A DNA stretch of 27,065 nucleotides from JALUUH01 sp964636675 (lineage in GTDB: Bacteria; Pseudomonadota; Gammaproteobacteria; S012-40), in NCBI GenBank assembly GCA_964636675.1, contig CAZWUO010000025.1:1-27065 (forward strand), in the 5' to 3' direction. Below are positions 16,562 through 25,625 of the stretch, in pieces. The number at the start of each line of letters is the position of its first letter. The first letter of the stretch is position 1. Both the position numbers and the translations under genes were made by a program. The notes under the pieces were generated by a model, which worked only from the letters and a program-made list of their open reading frames with translations, was not told the DNA's origin and searched no databases.

Positions 16562-17617
16562 ATGACGGACAGCTATAAAGACAATATTCAGGCAGTAGTT
16601 TGGGACGCTAAGGGTTTTTTGAAATTACTCGATCAGCGTGTATTGCCAGCGCAATATCAATATATTGAATTTCATGAGCCGATCGGTGTGGCCAAAGCCA
16701 TTACTGATATGGTGGTACGCGGGGCTCCCGCGATTGGAGTGGCTGCGGCTTATGCGGTGGTATTGGCAGCGAAAAATAGATATGAGCAATTACCTACCCA
16801 TTGGAAGAGTGATATAAACGATGATCTTCGTGTGCTCGCGGAATCCCGACCAACAGCGGTGAATTTGTTTTGGGCTATCGAGCGCATGCGTAGTGCAATA
16901 TCCATCGCCGAAGGTGATCCCGTGAATTGTTTGTTGCTAGAAGCGAAAAACATTCATCACGAAGATATCGCAGCAAACCACGTGATGGGAGATTTAGGTG
17001 CTGCATTATTGAAAAATGCTAGCGGGGTATTAACCCATTGCAATGCCGGTGCGTTAGCGACCGGAGGATATGGTACGGCCCTTGGGGTTATTCGCAGTGC
17101 TTGGGCTGGCGGTAATCTAAAATTGGTGTATGCGGACGAGACTAGGCCTTGGTTACAAGGGGCAAGGCTAACCGCATGGGAATTGCTTGAAGACGGTATT
17201 CCGGTGACCTTGATTGCAGAAGGAGCGGCTGCGGCGTTAATGCAGTCAGGCAAGATCCAATGGATCGTTGTTGGTTCTGATCGCATTGCTGCAAATGGTG
17301 ATGTCGCCAATAAAATTGGAACTTTTGGTTTGGCCATAATGGCTAAATATCATGGCATTAAATTCATGGTCGTCGCGCCGACTTCTACGATTGATATGGC
17401 AATAAAACACGGATCAGATATTCCGATTGAAAACCGTTCGGCAGATGAAGTCCTAGGCCTTAATGGTCAACGTATAGCGGCTAAAGACGCGAGTGCGTGG
17501 AATCCGGCCTTTGATGTAACGCCCGCTGCTTTAGTCGATGCAATAGTGACCGAAAAAGGCGTAGTGGAGCAACCTGATATGGATAAGATGCTTAAATTGA
17601 TGAACCATCCATCTTAA
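16562..17617 (+). CDS. mtnA: S-methyl-5-thioribose-1-phosphate isomerase
   Basis: 351 residues, as usual for MtnA. Key blocks are VRGAPAIGVAAAYAV, VLTHCNAGALATGGYGTALG with Cys160, YADETRPWLQGARLTAWEL, and VVGSDRIAANGDVANKIGT with Asp240. Cys160 and Asp240 match the two catalytic residues reported for Bacillus subtilis MtnA, even in numbering. The enzyme isomerises methylthioribose 1-phosphate to methylthioribulose 1-phosphate in methionine salvage. The eIF2B-related fold is shared with ribose-1,5-bisphosphate isomerases, but the Cys-Asn-Ala-Gly motif and the DETRP block fit MtnA. It is divergent from mtaD, whose product feeds the same pathway. Later salvage genes (mtnB, mtnC, mtnD) are not in the window. 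Confidence 0.96.
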   Translation: MTDSYKDNIQAVVWDAKGFLKLLDQRVLPAQYQYIEFHEPIGVAKAITDMVVRGAPAIGVAAAYAVVLAAKNRYEQLPTHWKSDINDDLRVLAESRPTAVNLFWAIERMRSAISIAEGDPVNCLLLEAKNIHHEDIAANHVMGDLGAALLKNASGVLTHCNAGALATGGYGTALGVIRSAWAGGNLKLVYADETRPWLQGARLTAWELLEDGIPVTLIAEGAAAALMQSGKIQWIVVGSDRIAANGDVANKIGTFGLAIMAKYHGIKFMVVAPTSTIDMAIKHGSDIPIENRSADEVLGLNGQRIAAKDASAWNPAFDVTPAALVDAIVTEKGVVEQPDMDKMLKLMNHPS

Positions 17618-17648
17618 ATTTTTGGCTTGATTACTTGTGTCATAGGTC

Positions 17649-19232
17649 TTATTTTAAAAATATGGTGGTATAAGCACCTGGGTTTACCACGGGGATATTC
17701 GCGTTAAAGCCCGTGTTAATCGTATCAATCATACGGTTGGCAATCACCGCATAGCCCCGCGCGGTTGGATGTACGCCATCGAGGGAAAAACCACCACCGG
17801 TGGCATAAGTGGCATTAATGAAACCCGTGCCATAATTAACACCTGTGGCGCTCAGCTCTGCCATAATCGCGGCAACATCCAGTAATAATAGATTGTCATT
17901 AGCGTCAGCGGTGGCTTTGATGGTTGCATTAAAAGAGGTTCTGGCGTCCTCAATGGCTTTGATTTCTGAAGGGATGAGTACATCGCCGTCTTCTAATGGT
18001 GCGCTAATGCCCCAACGTGGAGAGGTAGAATCTAGAGGATCGTCTTCAGGGTCAACTAACTCACCAATTCTAGAACTGGCACCAAGCACTAATAAGTCTT
18101 CAGCTGTGGCTTGTCTCATGCTTAGGAGCGCAGCAGGACTAATACCCGTTAAGTCGGTTAAGTCCTCGTCTAAAATCACAACGGGGTTAGTCAGCCCAGC
18201 TGCAAAGGTAATCGTTCGTTTGGCATGTTCTTCTTGTGTGATATGTTCGTCTGTCACCGCCTGAGCGAGACCAGCATTGTACGCAGCATAGGCAGTATTT
18301 AACGCGTCCGCTGTAGTTTGATCCAACGGGATGGCGTTATAAGGCACCGTTTTAAAGTAGGGAATACTTGCAACGTCAGGAATATTAACCAAAATGCCTT
18401 TGGCGTCGGAATTAGCCGCCGTCAGCACCCCGATTAATTGTGCATATATATCCGCGAAAGTTGCGGGGTTGGTAATATCCTTAGAACCATACGTCGAGGG
18501 GTCGGAATTCCCCAGTTGATCAGTGCCAATGCCGCCCGAAGTGGCATAAGAGAGCACATCGTTATTGCCTATCCAGAGCACAAAAAACGAGGGTTGTTGC
18601 GCCGCTGCATCGGCAATTACTGATGTGTCTGTTGCGGAGGCAAAGCGAACAAAATAAGGGTTTGCAGTACCCGCACCTAAACCGCTTGGGTCGCCATAAC
18701 TGCTAGAGCCAAGATGAAATGATTTTGCCCCCGGAACCCCCATATTATTAAATGTGCCGGTTAACAAAACGCTGGTTGCTTCGGTTGTCGCAGTGCCTGT
18801 GATAGGTTCAGGACCTTTTGGAGTCAAATCATCAGGAGGATTTTTCGGTTCTGCATTTAATACCAACCTGTTGCCTAAATCTGGTCTGCCATCGCCGTCT
18901 GTATCTATATTTGCAACGCCAGCAATAAGTAAACCGCCAAGATTATCACTGACGAGAGGCTGTGTGAAATTTCCACCGCCCACTTTTGCGAACTGTTGCG
19001 CGAGTATTGCCGGGTAGGAATTTTGTTGGCCAGAAAGATAAAGTGCACCATCTGCATACCCCGCCGTTAATGAGTCACCAATGCTTACAAAATTGCTGAA
19101 ATCTGCATCGCCGTTATTATAGCTAGCGCTATCACCGACTGGGTTGTCAAATGTTGGGTCACAGGCTGAAATGATGACACTGGAAATGACCATGCCGGTG
19201 AGTGCAAGAATTTTATTTTTCATAGGATTCAT
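17649..19232 (-). CDS. SGNH/GDSL hydrolase lipoprotein
   Basis: 527 residues. The N-terminus is a lipoprotein signal with lipobox IISAC (Cys24). Block I, FVSIGDSLTAGYADGALY, gives the nucleophile Ser54; block III is WIGNNDVLSY with the G-x-N-D oxyanion residues; block V is LDGVHPTARGYAVIAN with Asp485 and His488. It is therefore an intact esterase/lipase-type enzyme anchored to a membrane, probably the outer one. It is longer than simple GDSL enzymes because of Gly/Asp-rich inserts. It follows the FadL gene by 12 nt and is surely co-transcribed. Substrates are likely fatty-acyl esters, by context only. Met1 and Met4 are both possible starts. Confidence 0.9.
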   Translation of the reverse strand: MNPMKNKILALTGMVISSVIISACDPTFDNPVGDSASYNNGDADFSNFVSIGDSLTAGYADGALYLSGQQNSYPAILAQQFAKVGGGNFTQPLVSDNLGGLLIAGVANIDTDGDGRPDLGNRLVLNAEPKNPPDDLTPKGPEPITGTATTEATSVLLTGTFNNMGVPGAKSFHLGSSSYGDPSGLGAGTANPYFVRFASATDTSVIADAAAQQPSFFVLWIGNNDVLSYATSGGIGTDQLGNSDPSTYGSKDITNPATFADIYAQLIGVLTAANSDAKGILVNIPDVASIPYFKTVPYNAIPLDQTTADALNTAYAAYNAGLAQAVTDEHITQEEHAKRTITFAAGLTNPVVILDEDLTDLTGISPAALLSMRQATAEDLLVLGASSRIGELVDPEDDPLDSTSPRWGISAPLEDGDVLIPSEIKAIEDARTSFNATIKATADANDNLLLLDVAAIMAELSATGVNYGTGFINATYATGGGFSLDGVHPTARGYAVIANRMIDTINTGFNANIPVVNPGAYTTIFLK

Positions 19233-19244
19233 TTTTTTATAATC

Positions 19245-20492
19245 TCAATATTTATAGTTAAGACCAAAACCACCGGCGATGACGGATGTTTTGTAATCAC
19301 CGCCAAAAGATATCAATGTACCGGACTGATCATAAAAATCATAAGAGCCATTGAATTCATCAAACATGAGGTATAAAAAGGAGGCATCTATCGCAATCCG
19401 TTTGGATACCATATAACTGATGCCAGCGGTTAAACCTAGCGAATCATTACGCGCAGTTTCGGGTGTGTAATAACCTGGGCTAATAGGCGAATCGTCATAA
19501 TAGGCGCCGCCACGAATCGTTAATGAATTACCTATTTTCTGCTGAATGCCAACACGATAAATATTGGCATCGTTATAATTTCGTGGATTCAGTGACGTGC
19601 CTGCACTATTGTTAAACTCTAGATCGAGGCTTTTATACGCACTCCAATAGGTACGGTTAATATCAGCCGCGAGTACTGTACCGGAACCTAGATTGACGGA
19701 AAGACCCACGGTGAGTTCAGCGGGTAATACAAGATCGGCATCAAAGGTGGTATCAGGAAGTGCTGCCTGCTGGGACGCAGGAATGTTTTCAAAATCAGCT
19801 TTTTCGCCTCTTGCTTTCATGTCTACGCGTGATCGATAACTCACTCCAATAGAAAGCGGTTGAATGGGTTTGGCTAAAAAACCTACATTATATCCCCACG
19901 CAGTAATGTTAGATGCTTCGACGGTGACATTCGCACGATCATCGTTAGCATCCACCAGGGCGGTAGTAATATTGCGATTAAATTCTATTGAACCAAGCGT
20001 ATAAGTAGGGCCGATACCAATACTAAATTGATTATTAAATTGATAAGACATTGTTGGTTGAATATAGATTGTTTGCAATTTAATGTTGTTCACCAAGTGC
20101 GAACCCGCCCAATCTTTTTCCCATTCAACGGTATTACCATAAGGCGTATACACGCCTAAACCATAAGATGCATTTTGATTAAACTTCTTTGCAAAATAGA
20201 GATTAAACGGTGTACCAATGGGATTGTTGGTTTCGGCCGAGACGTTGGCTATAGTATTTTGATACTTGGTGATACCGCTGATTAACGTTGTGCCTGCGCT
20301 GATGTTGGTATCCGTCTCCAATAATGACATGCTTGCTGGATTAAAAAAAACCACTTCGGCGCTGTCGGTCATGGCGACACCCGTGTGTCCCATGCCTAAT
20401 GCATTTTGCCCTTGGGTTGCTACTCGATAGCCTCCTGCAAAAGTCGTGGTAGATAGACACATGCTTACAATCATCAAGATTCTTAATTTCAT
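19245..20492 (-). CDS. FadL/OmpP1-type outer-membrane transport protein
   Basis: 415 residues. A signal peptide ends at TTTFA; the mature N-terminus GGYRVATQGQNALGMGHTGV and the block FFNPASMSLLE are hallmarks of the FadL/toluene-channel family. The chain alternates in beta-strand fashion, with WEKDWAGSHLVNNIKL and YQFNNQFSIGIGPTYTLGS, and ends in an aromatic residue (NYKY) as outer-membrane barrels do. FadL-type channels carry long-chain fatty acids or other hydrophobic compounds across the outer membrane. The co-transcribed SGNH lipoprotein downstream suggests that hydrolysis at the surface supplies the substrate. The true substrate cannot be told from sequence. Confidence 0.92.
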   Translation of the reverse strand: MKLRILMIVSMCLSTTTFAGGYRVATQGQNALGMGHTGVAMTDSAEVVFFNPASMSLLETDTNISAGTTLISGITKYQNTIANVSAETNNPIGTPFNLYFAKKFNQNASYGLGVYTPYGNTVEWEKDWAGSHLVNNIKLQTIYIQPTMSYQFNNQFSIGIGPTYTLGSIEFNRNITTALVDANDDRANVTVEASNITAWGYNVGFLAKPIQPLSIGVSYRSRVDMKARGEKADFENIPASQQAALPDTTFDADLVLPAELTVGLSVNLGSGTVLAADINRTYWSAYKSLDLEFNNSAGTSLNPRNYNDANIYRVGIQQKIGNSLTIRGGAYYDDSPISPGYYTPETARNDSLGLTAGISYMVSKRIAIDASFLYLMFDEFNGSYDFYDQSGTLISFGGDYKTSVIAGGFGLNYKY

Positions 20493-20616
20493 ATGTTTTA
20501 TTTCATCATTTTAATTTTATGGGAATGAATCGTTTTTCTATCATACACGGATACGCGCGTCCAGCTCGAATATTTATAAAAAAGATAAGGCTTATGATGT
20601 AAATTTGACGCAGGTT

Positions 20617-22389
20617 TTAGAAAGGCCAGACAATGGGCGTGATAAGGATGGTCGTTAAGCCAATTAATATCGTCAGCGGTAGACCCATTTTGATGAAATC
20701 AGAAAAACGATAGCCTCCTGGGCCAAATACCATGAGATTAGTTTGGTAACCAATAGGTGTTGCAAAGCTTGCTGAGGCAGCAATCATGATGGTGATGATA
20801 AAGGGCATAAAGCTTACATTAAGTTGCTCGGCTAATGCCAATGCAATGGGAAACATCAGCACTGCAGCGGCGTTGTTGGTAATCATTGATGTTAGTGTTG
20901 CCGTGATCAGAAACATAAGTGCGAGCGCAACCATGGGGTCATCGTTGGTGATGCCTAATAATTGCTCGGCTATTGCATTCGATGCACCGGTTAAATTCAT
21001 CGCGTAGCCGATTCCAAATGCCGCAGCAATCGTAATTAATATCGATAAATCAATGGATCTCCGCGCATTATTCACCGTAAGACACTTGGTGATGATCATC
21101 AATCCTGCGGCGAGCAAACCTGCTTGTAACATACTCATTAAACCAAACGTAACCACGGTAACCATTCCAAGTAAGATGCCAATGGCCGTTTTTGCGCGTT
21201 CATGCGAGGGCGGAGTAGAATTATCGAGTCGACTGACCAAGAAAAAATCTCTTGAATTGCGATGGCGATCGGCGAAATCTTGGTGAGTTTCTAATAATAA
21301 GGTATCGCCGGGCTGGAGTGTAATGTCACCAATTTTTTTCTGCACTTGTTCACCGTTGCGAGCTACGGCGATGATTGCCGCATTATAGCGGGTTCGAAAC
21401 CTTCCTGCGCGGATGGTTTTGCCAAGTAGGGGAAATGTATTCGAGATGACGGCCTCGATCAAACACCGGTCTTTGCGCGGGGCATCGAGTTTGAAAAGCT
21501 GGTCTGCGGCATGGGTTAATCCGCGAATTTTTTGCATATCGATCATTGAATCTACCACTCCGGCGAATACCAGTCTATCTGCTTCATAGAGGGTTTCTTC
21601 GGGGGAGACCGCTGGAAGAATACGCCCCTTGCGCTCGATTTCGACCAGATATGCGCCGGGTAATTGCCGCAACCCGGCTTGTTCTATAGTTTGTCCGATG
21701 AGTGGGCTATTTTTATCGACCATCATTTCGGTCACATATTGTCGTGCATCTTCAGAATAATCAATGACGGGTTTACGCTCAGGCAATAACCAGGGTGAGA
21801 CCACAATCACGTAGAACAACGTGATCAGAACACAAGGGATTCCGACCCAAGCAAGCTCAAACATCATCAAACCAATAGTGTTTTCGGTATGCGTTTTCAG
21901 CATGCCATTAATGACTAAATTAGTACTGGTTCCAATTAGCGTGCAAGTACCGCCGATAATGGCCGCATAGCTGAGAGGGATCATTAATTTGGAAACGGAT
22001 AGTTGGTATTTGCGCGCCCAGTCATTGAGTGCCGGGATTAACATGGCTACCACCGGGGTGTTATTCAATAGAGCACTCATGGCAGCTACCGGGGCCATGA
22101 TCCTATATTGCGCGTGGGCAATTGACTTGGGCTTGCCAAATAATGTTTGTGCTATCCAGTGAATGGCGGCGGTTTCTTTTAATCCCGCCGATACGATAAA
22201 TAACACCGCGACGGTAATAACCCCCTCATTGGCAAAGCCAGCAAGTGCTTGCTCGGGGTCGAGTATGCCCAGCGCGAGCAGCACCGTTAAACCAAACATC
22301 AATACCGCATCAGTCGCCCAGCGGGTTAATGCTAACGCAAAAAAACACGCAACAACGACTGCAATAGTGAACCATGCTTCAAAAGTCAT
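20617..22389 (-). CDS. SLC13/DASS-type transporter with two RCK_C (TrkA-C) domains
   Basis: 590 residues. Two membrane halves flank a cytoplasmic insert. Half one has NNTPVV at 109-114 and GTSTNLVI at 153-160; half two has TNNAAAVLMFPIALA from 504 and FATPIGYQTNLMVFGPGGY from 542. The paired S/T-N-T/A motifs are those of sodium/anion symporters and related permeases. The insert, about 205-390, contains two RCK_C-like domains (about 219-290 and 305-375), which often sense ligands. Relatives carry sulfate, dicarboxylates or other anions; the substrate cannot be assigned. The ATG at 22389 lacks a strong ribosome-binding site. It follows the Spy-like gene after 102 bp. Confidence 0.9.
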   Translation of the reverse strand: MTFEAWFTIAVVVACFFALALTRWATDAVLMFGLTVLLALGILDPEQALAGFANEGVITVAVLFIVSAGLKETAAIHWIAQTLFGKPKSIAHAQYRIMAPVAAMSALLNNTPVVAMLIPALNDWARKYQLSVSKLMIPLSYAAIIGGTCTLIGTSTNLVINGMLKTHTENTIGLMMFELAWVGIPCVLITLFYVIVVSPWLLPERKPVIDYSEDARQYVTEMMVDKNSPLIGQTIEQAGLRQLPGAYLVEIERKGRILPAVSPEETLYEADRLVFAGVVDSMIDMQKIRGLTHAADQLFKLDAPRKDRCLIEAVISNTFPLLGKTIRAGRFRTRYNAAIIAVARNGEQVQKKIGDITLQPGDTLLLETHQDFADRHRNSRDFFLVSRLDNSTPPSHERAKTAIGILLGMVTVVTFGLMSMLQAGLLAAGLMIITKCLTVNNARRSIDLSILITIAAAFGIGYAMNLTGASNAIAEQLLGITNDDPMVALALMFLITATLTSMITNNAAAVLMFPIALALAEQLNVSFMPFIITIMIAASASFATPIGYQTNLMVFGPGGYRFSDFIKMGLPLTILIGLTTILITPIVWPF

Positions 22390-22430
22390 AAATAGTTTGG
22401 TATAGACCCTAGGGGATTATGAATTTTTTT

Positions 22431-22458
22431 CATCCTGGACTTGATCCGGAATCAGGGA
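22431..22458. repeat. decayed REP-like palindromic element
   Basis: The segment beginning CATCCTGGACTTGATCCGGA resembles the short intergenic palindromes of the CATCCCGGACTTGATCCGGG kind that are scattered in many proteobacterial genomes. Here the symmetry is partly lost. On the minus strand it is followed by A rather than T residues, so it is not an intrinsic terminator for the upstream gene. Confidence 0.4.
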
Positions 22459-22491
22459 ATAATCAAGGGAAGAGAGTTCAACGTTTCGCCG

Positions 22492-22965
22492 CTATTTAAT
22501 TTTACTGCGTTTTAAAATCGCCATGTCATAAGACAAGCGTTGTTCTGCGGTTAATATTTGACGCATTTCGATGAGATGTGCATGGCGGTGACGCAATATT
22601 TTATTTTTTATCGCCATTAACTCATCGATTTTTTGGTTGATGGTAGATAGCTTGGTCTTGTCGCTAATTGTCTGAGCGTTTAGTTCTTTTTGCTTCAGCG
22701 TCTCTTGGGCTTTAAGGACTGCCAGTTTTCGATCCAAATCAAGATGCATTTGATCGACCGAGATTTTTTGTTTTTTGCTTAAGGTTTTTGCCCAGTGAGG
22801 AGAGAAGTGATGGGCTTTTTCTTTTTTCGAGCTGCCATGTTTTGATTTATCAGTGTCGTGTTTACCATGCGAGCCATGTTCATGCTTTTCACTAGCCACG
22901 CTAAGGTTATAAAAACCGAGTGTGGGCGTCAATAACAAAACCGCAAGAACAAGGCGTTTTTTCAT
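22492..22965 (-). CDS. His-rich Spy/CpxP-like periplasmic protein
   Basis: 157 residues with a signal peptide (MKKRLVLAVLLLTPTLGFYN, cleavage near residue 25). Residues 26-58 are rich in His, Lys and Ser, a likely metal-binding segment. The remainder is helical, and contains two L-[ST]-x-x-Q-type motifs, LSKKQ at 62-66 and LTAEQ at 138-142, which are the signature of the LTXXQ family (Spy, CpxP, ZraP). Members act as periplasmic chaperones or in envelope and metal stress. It has a GGGA ribosome-binding site and its own promoter (see separate entry). Confident as family member, not on function. Confidence 0.7.
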   Translation of the reverse strand: MKKRLVLAVLLLTPTLGFYNLSVASEKHEHGSHGKHDTDKSKHGSSKKEKAHHFSPHWAKTLSKKQKISVDQMHLDLDRKLAVLKAQETLKQKELNAQTISDKTKLSTINQKIDELMAIKNKILRHRHAHLIEMRQILTAEQRLSYDMAILKRSKIK

Positions 22966-22996
22966 AGCATATTCCCAGTCAGAATTCGATTAAATG

Positions 22997-23024
22997 TTTA
23001 TACAGCCTACCTTATAAACTGCAA
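22997..23024 (-). promoter_or_regulatory. sigma70-type promoter of the Spy-like gene
   Basis: On the minus strand TTGCAG (23024-23019) and TATAAA (23002-22997) are separated by 16 nt, with the ATG about 30 nt further on. This supports transcription separate from rlmKL. Confidence 0.5.
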
Positions 23025-23112
23025 ATGTGCTAAAAAAAATAACTCATGGTATAAATAGGGTAAATGCCTATGCCACTGTATTAAAAGGTTTTCAATCGAG
23101 GGAGAGTGTTTT

Positions 23113-25290
23113 TTAGTCATCCAGCTTCGTATCCGACTTAATTATCCAGCAATGATGTATATTGCTGCGTCTCTTGAAATCAGTGGGTATTGTCTTATGG
23201 GTGATATCTTGGATGTCAAATGTGTTTAAATGGGTAAAGTCTAGCTTAAACTTGCGCAAATTATTGGAAAAAATGAGTTGTCCATTGGGGTTTAATAATT
23301 TCATCGCTTGGCGGATTATAAAAACATGATCTCTTTGGATGTCTAAAGTTTGTTGCATACGCTTTGAATTTGAAAAAGACGGTGGATCAATAAAGATAAG
23401 ATCATAGCGTTGGTGTAAATCGGGGCTTTTCAACCATTCCATGCAATCAGCTTGAAAATATTGGTGTTCATTCCCGCTAAAACTATTAAGGCCCATGTTT
23501 TTTTTTGCCCAATCAAGATAAGTGCTCGACATATCTATCGTTGTCGTTCGAGTTGCGCCGCCTGAGGCAGCATGCACGGTAGCAGAGCCGGTGTAAGCAA
23601 ATAGATTTAGAAAGCTTTTGTTGTTACTTTGCTGTGCAATCATTAAACGTATAGGGCGGTGATCTAAAAATAACCCGGTGTCGAGATAGTCTGCAAAGTT
23701 AACCAGTAATTGACAATCGCCTTCATTCACCTGATGGAAAACTTGCTGTGCATTGAGTTTTTCGTATTGGGTATCCCCCTTTTGTATGCTTCTTGTTTTC
23801 AGAAAGAGCTGTGAGCTATCAACGGCGAAAATATCTTGCACAATGGTGATTGCTTCGCGTAACCGCCAACGCGCTTTTTTGGGATCAATTGTTTTTGGGG
23901 CTTCATATTCCTGAATGTGCAGCCATAATTCCTTGCCTTGATATAGGTCAATCGCTACGGCATATTCCGGTAAATCTGCATCGTATATTCGGTAACAGGA
24001 AATGTTTTCCTTAGTAGCCCAGCGGGACATTTGTTTCATATTTTTCTTTAAGCGGTTGCCTAACATTTTGGCATTGGCAGAAAGTTTTTCAAGCGGTATA
24101 AACCCAGGTAGGCGTTTGTCGGCAAAAAAATCCTTACTTTGAATGTCAAAATGCAACAGTTTGCACTCTAGTGGGCCATTGAACAAACTGTGAATTTTAT
24201 GCGCGCGTAAACCGAGTTCTTTCGCAAGAGAGGTGTTGTTGGTAAATACGCAGGCTTGCCAGTTAAGGAATTTTTCTTTTAGTAGATCGCCAATTGCTTT
24301 ATATAAATGTGCTAATTCTTCATTCTGACCCAGGCGTTTTCCATAAGGTGGATTAATTGCTACCAGTCCGTTGTTTGAAAATTCTTTTTTAAAGTGATAA
24401 ATATCTTGTTGTTCAATAGTGACGACCGATTCGAGTCCGGCCTGTATTACATGGTGTTGGGCTTTTTGTAAGGTATTTTTGTGATGATCAAAGCCGAGTA
24501 TTGATGGAGGATTTCGCAGTCCTTCTTGTTGGCGAAATCCAGCATTTTCAATAAGGTTTTGCCAAAGTCTATCATCGTGTTGCTTCCAGCCAATGAATCC
24601 ATAATAATCACGCTTTAATCCCGGTGCGATATCACACGCAAGCAATCCTGCTTCAATGAGCAATGTGCCTGATCCGCACATGAAGTCTACAAAGCTGCCA
24701 CCATTTTTAGCGATGTTAGGCCATTTGGCACGCATTAATATCGCTGCTGCAAGGTTTTCTTTTAGAGGTGCAACTGATCCTTTGTCGCGATATCCGCGCA
24801 GGTGCAGACTAGCGCCCGATAAATCGATATAAACCTGCGCTAGATTTTTATTGATGTATGCATTGATTCGTATATTGGGTTGGTTGACTTCGACATTGGG
24901 CCGCGTGCCTTCCGCTGCTTGAAAAAAGTCAACAATAGCATCTTTGATTTTTAACGCTGCGTAGTGATTATGGGTAATATTGGAGTGAGCTACATTGACG
25001 TCTACAGCAAGTGTATTGGAGGCGTCCATATGCTCATTCCAGTCAATTGCTTTAATGCCAGTATAAAGTTCTTCGGGCGAGTCTGCGGGGAATTCAGCGA
25101 TTAATAAAAACACACGGTTCGCAATACGCGACCATAAGCAGGTGCGATAGGCTGCTTCAAGTGAGTCATTGAATTGCACCCCTGAGCGTGTTTCCTTTAC
25201 ATTATTTATATTAAGTGACTTGAGTTCGTCAAACAGCAAGGTCTCCATTCCTTTGGGAGTGGTTACGAAAAAAAAATGTGATTTTGTCAT
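23113..25290 (-). CDS. rlmL: bifunctional 23S rRNA methyltransferase RlmKL
   Basis: 725 residues, near the 702 of E. coli RlmKL. A THUMP-containing N-terminus (about 45-155) is followed by the RlmL methyltransferase with FVDFMCGSGTLLIEAGLLA (200-218) and NPPYG (313-317), then the RlmK methyltransferase with FLNLFAYTGSATVHAASGGA (560-579) and IDPPSFSNS (634-642). RlmL makes m2G2445 and RlmK makes m7G2069 in 23S rRNA during large-subunit assembly. Fusion of the two is typical of Gammaproteobacteria. It stands alone, 147 bp ahead of the Spy-like gene, with no strong ribosome-binding site. Confidence 0.96.
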   Translation of the reverse strand: MTKSHFFFVTTPKGMETLLFDELKSLNINNVKETRSGVQFNDSLEAAYRTCLWSRIANRVFLLIAEFPADSPEELYTGIKAIDWNEHMDASNTLAVDVNVAHSNITHNHYAALKIKDAIVDFFQAAEGTRPNVEVNQPNIRINAYINKNLAQVYIDLSGASLHLRGYRDKGSVAPLKENLAAAILMRAKWPNIAKNGGSFVDFMCGSGTLLIEAGLLACDIAPGLKRDYYGFIGWKQHDDRLWQNLIENAGFRQQEGLRNPPSILGFDHHKNTLQKAQHHVIQAGLESVVTIEQQDIYHFKKEFSNNGLVAINPPYGKRLGQNEELAHLYKAIGDLLKEKFLNWQACVFTNNTSLAKELGLRAHKIHSLFNGPLECKLLHFDIQSKDFFADKRLPGFIPLEKLSANAKMLGNRLKKNMKQMSRWATKENISCYRIYDADLPEYAVAIDLYQGKELWLHIQEYEAPKTIDPKKARWRLREAITIVQDIFAVDSSQLFLKTRSIQKGDTQYEKLNAQQVFHQVNEGDCQLLVNFADYLDTGLFLDHRPIRLMIAQQSNNKSFLNLFAYTGSATVHAASGGATRTTTIDMSSTYLDWAKKNMGLNSFSGNEHQYFQADCMEWLKSPDLHQRYDLIFIDPPSFSNSKRMQQTLDIQRDHVFIIRQAMKLLNPNGQLIFSNNLRKFKLDFTHLNTFDIQDITHKTIPTDFKRRSNIHHCWIIKSDTKLDD

Positions 25291-25325
25291 GGTTCTGATT
25301 ATATTATTAGTGATTAAAATAGGGG

Positions 25326-25334
25326 ATTATAGCA
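25326..25334 (-). promoter_or_regulatory. extended -10 promoter of rlmKL
   Basis: TGCTATAAT on the minus strand (25334-25326) matches the extended -10 consensus TGnTATAAT exactly. It lies 35 nt ahead of the rlmKL ATG. No -35 of note is visible, as is common for extended -10 promoters. Confidence 0.55.
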
Positions 25335-25556
25335 CAGGCTGTGATGGTTTATAATGTTGAAGCTTACTACTTATTTGGGGCTGAGGAGTGGTGTCTCAAT
25401 AAATAGTGATTGATCCAATAATCCTAATATTATAATGGTTATGAAAAAATAAGTTTGCTGTTATCTCATTAATACGCTGATTTACTTATTGGGTTGAACA
25501 AGCATTCAATCCTAGTTAGAATAATGGACTGATTCTAGCGTTTAGTTTTTAATTTA
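25335..25556. other. non-coding part of the 335-bp gap between rlmKL and the plus-strand gene
   Basis: A/T-rich, without a supported gene. No tRNA, sRNA or riboswitch fold is evident by eye. The active elements I can support lie at its two ends: the rlmKL extended -10 on the left and the hairpin/-10 of the next gene on the right. Confidence 0.5.
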
Positions 25557-25583
25557 AGTGGTTGAATCCAACCACTATATAAT
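25557..25583 (+). promoter_or_regulatory. promoter with perfect 8-bp hairpin upstream of the coiled-coil membrane protein
   Basis: AGTGGTTG (25557-25564) and CAACCACT (25569-25576) are exact inverted repeats with a 4-nt loop. A consensus TATAAT follows at 25578-25583, one base after the second arm, about 42 nt before the start of the gene. A weak TTAAGT lies 18 nt before it. The inverted repeat fills the promoter spacer, so a DNA-bound dimer there would be expected to repress or remodel the promoter. Confidence 0.5.
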
Positions 25584-25625
25584 ATGCATATATTAATTGA
25601 TTTGTAACATATCGGTAGATAAAAT

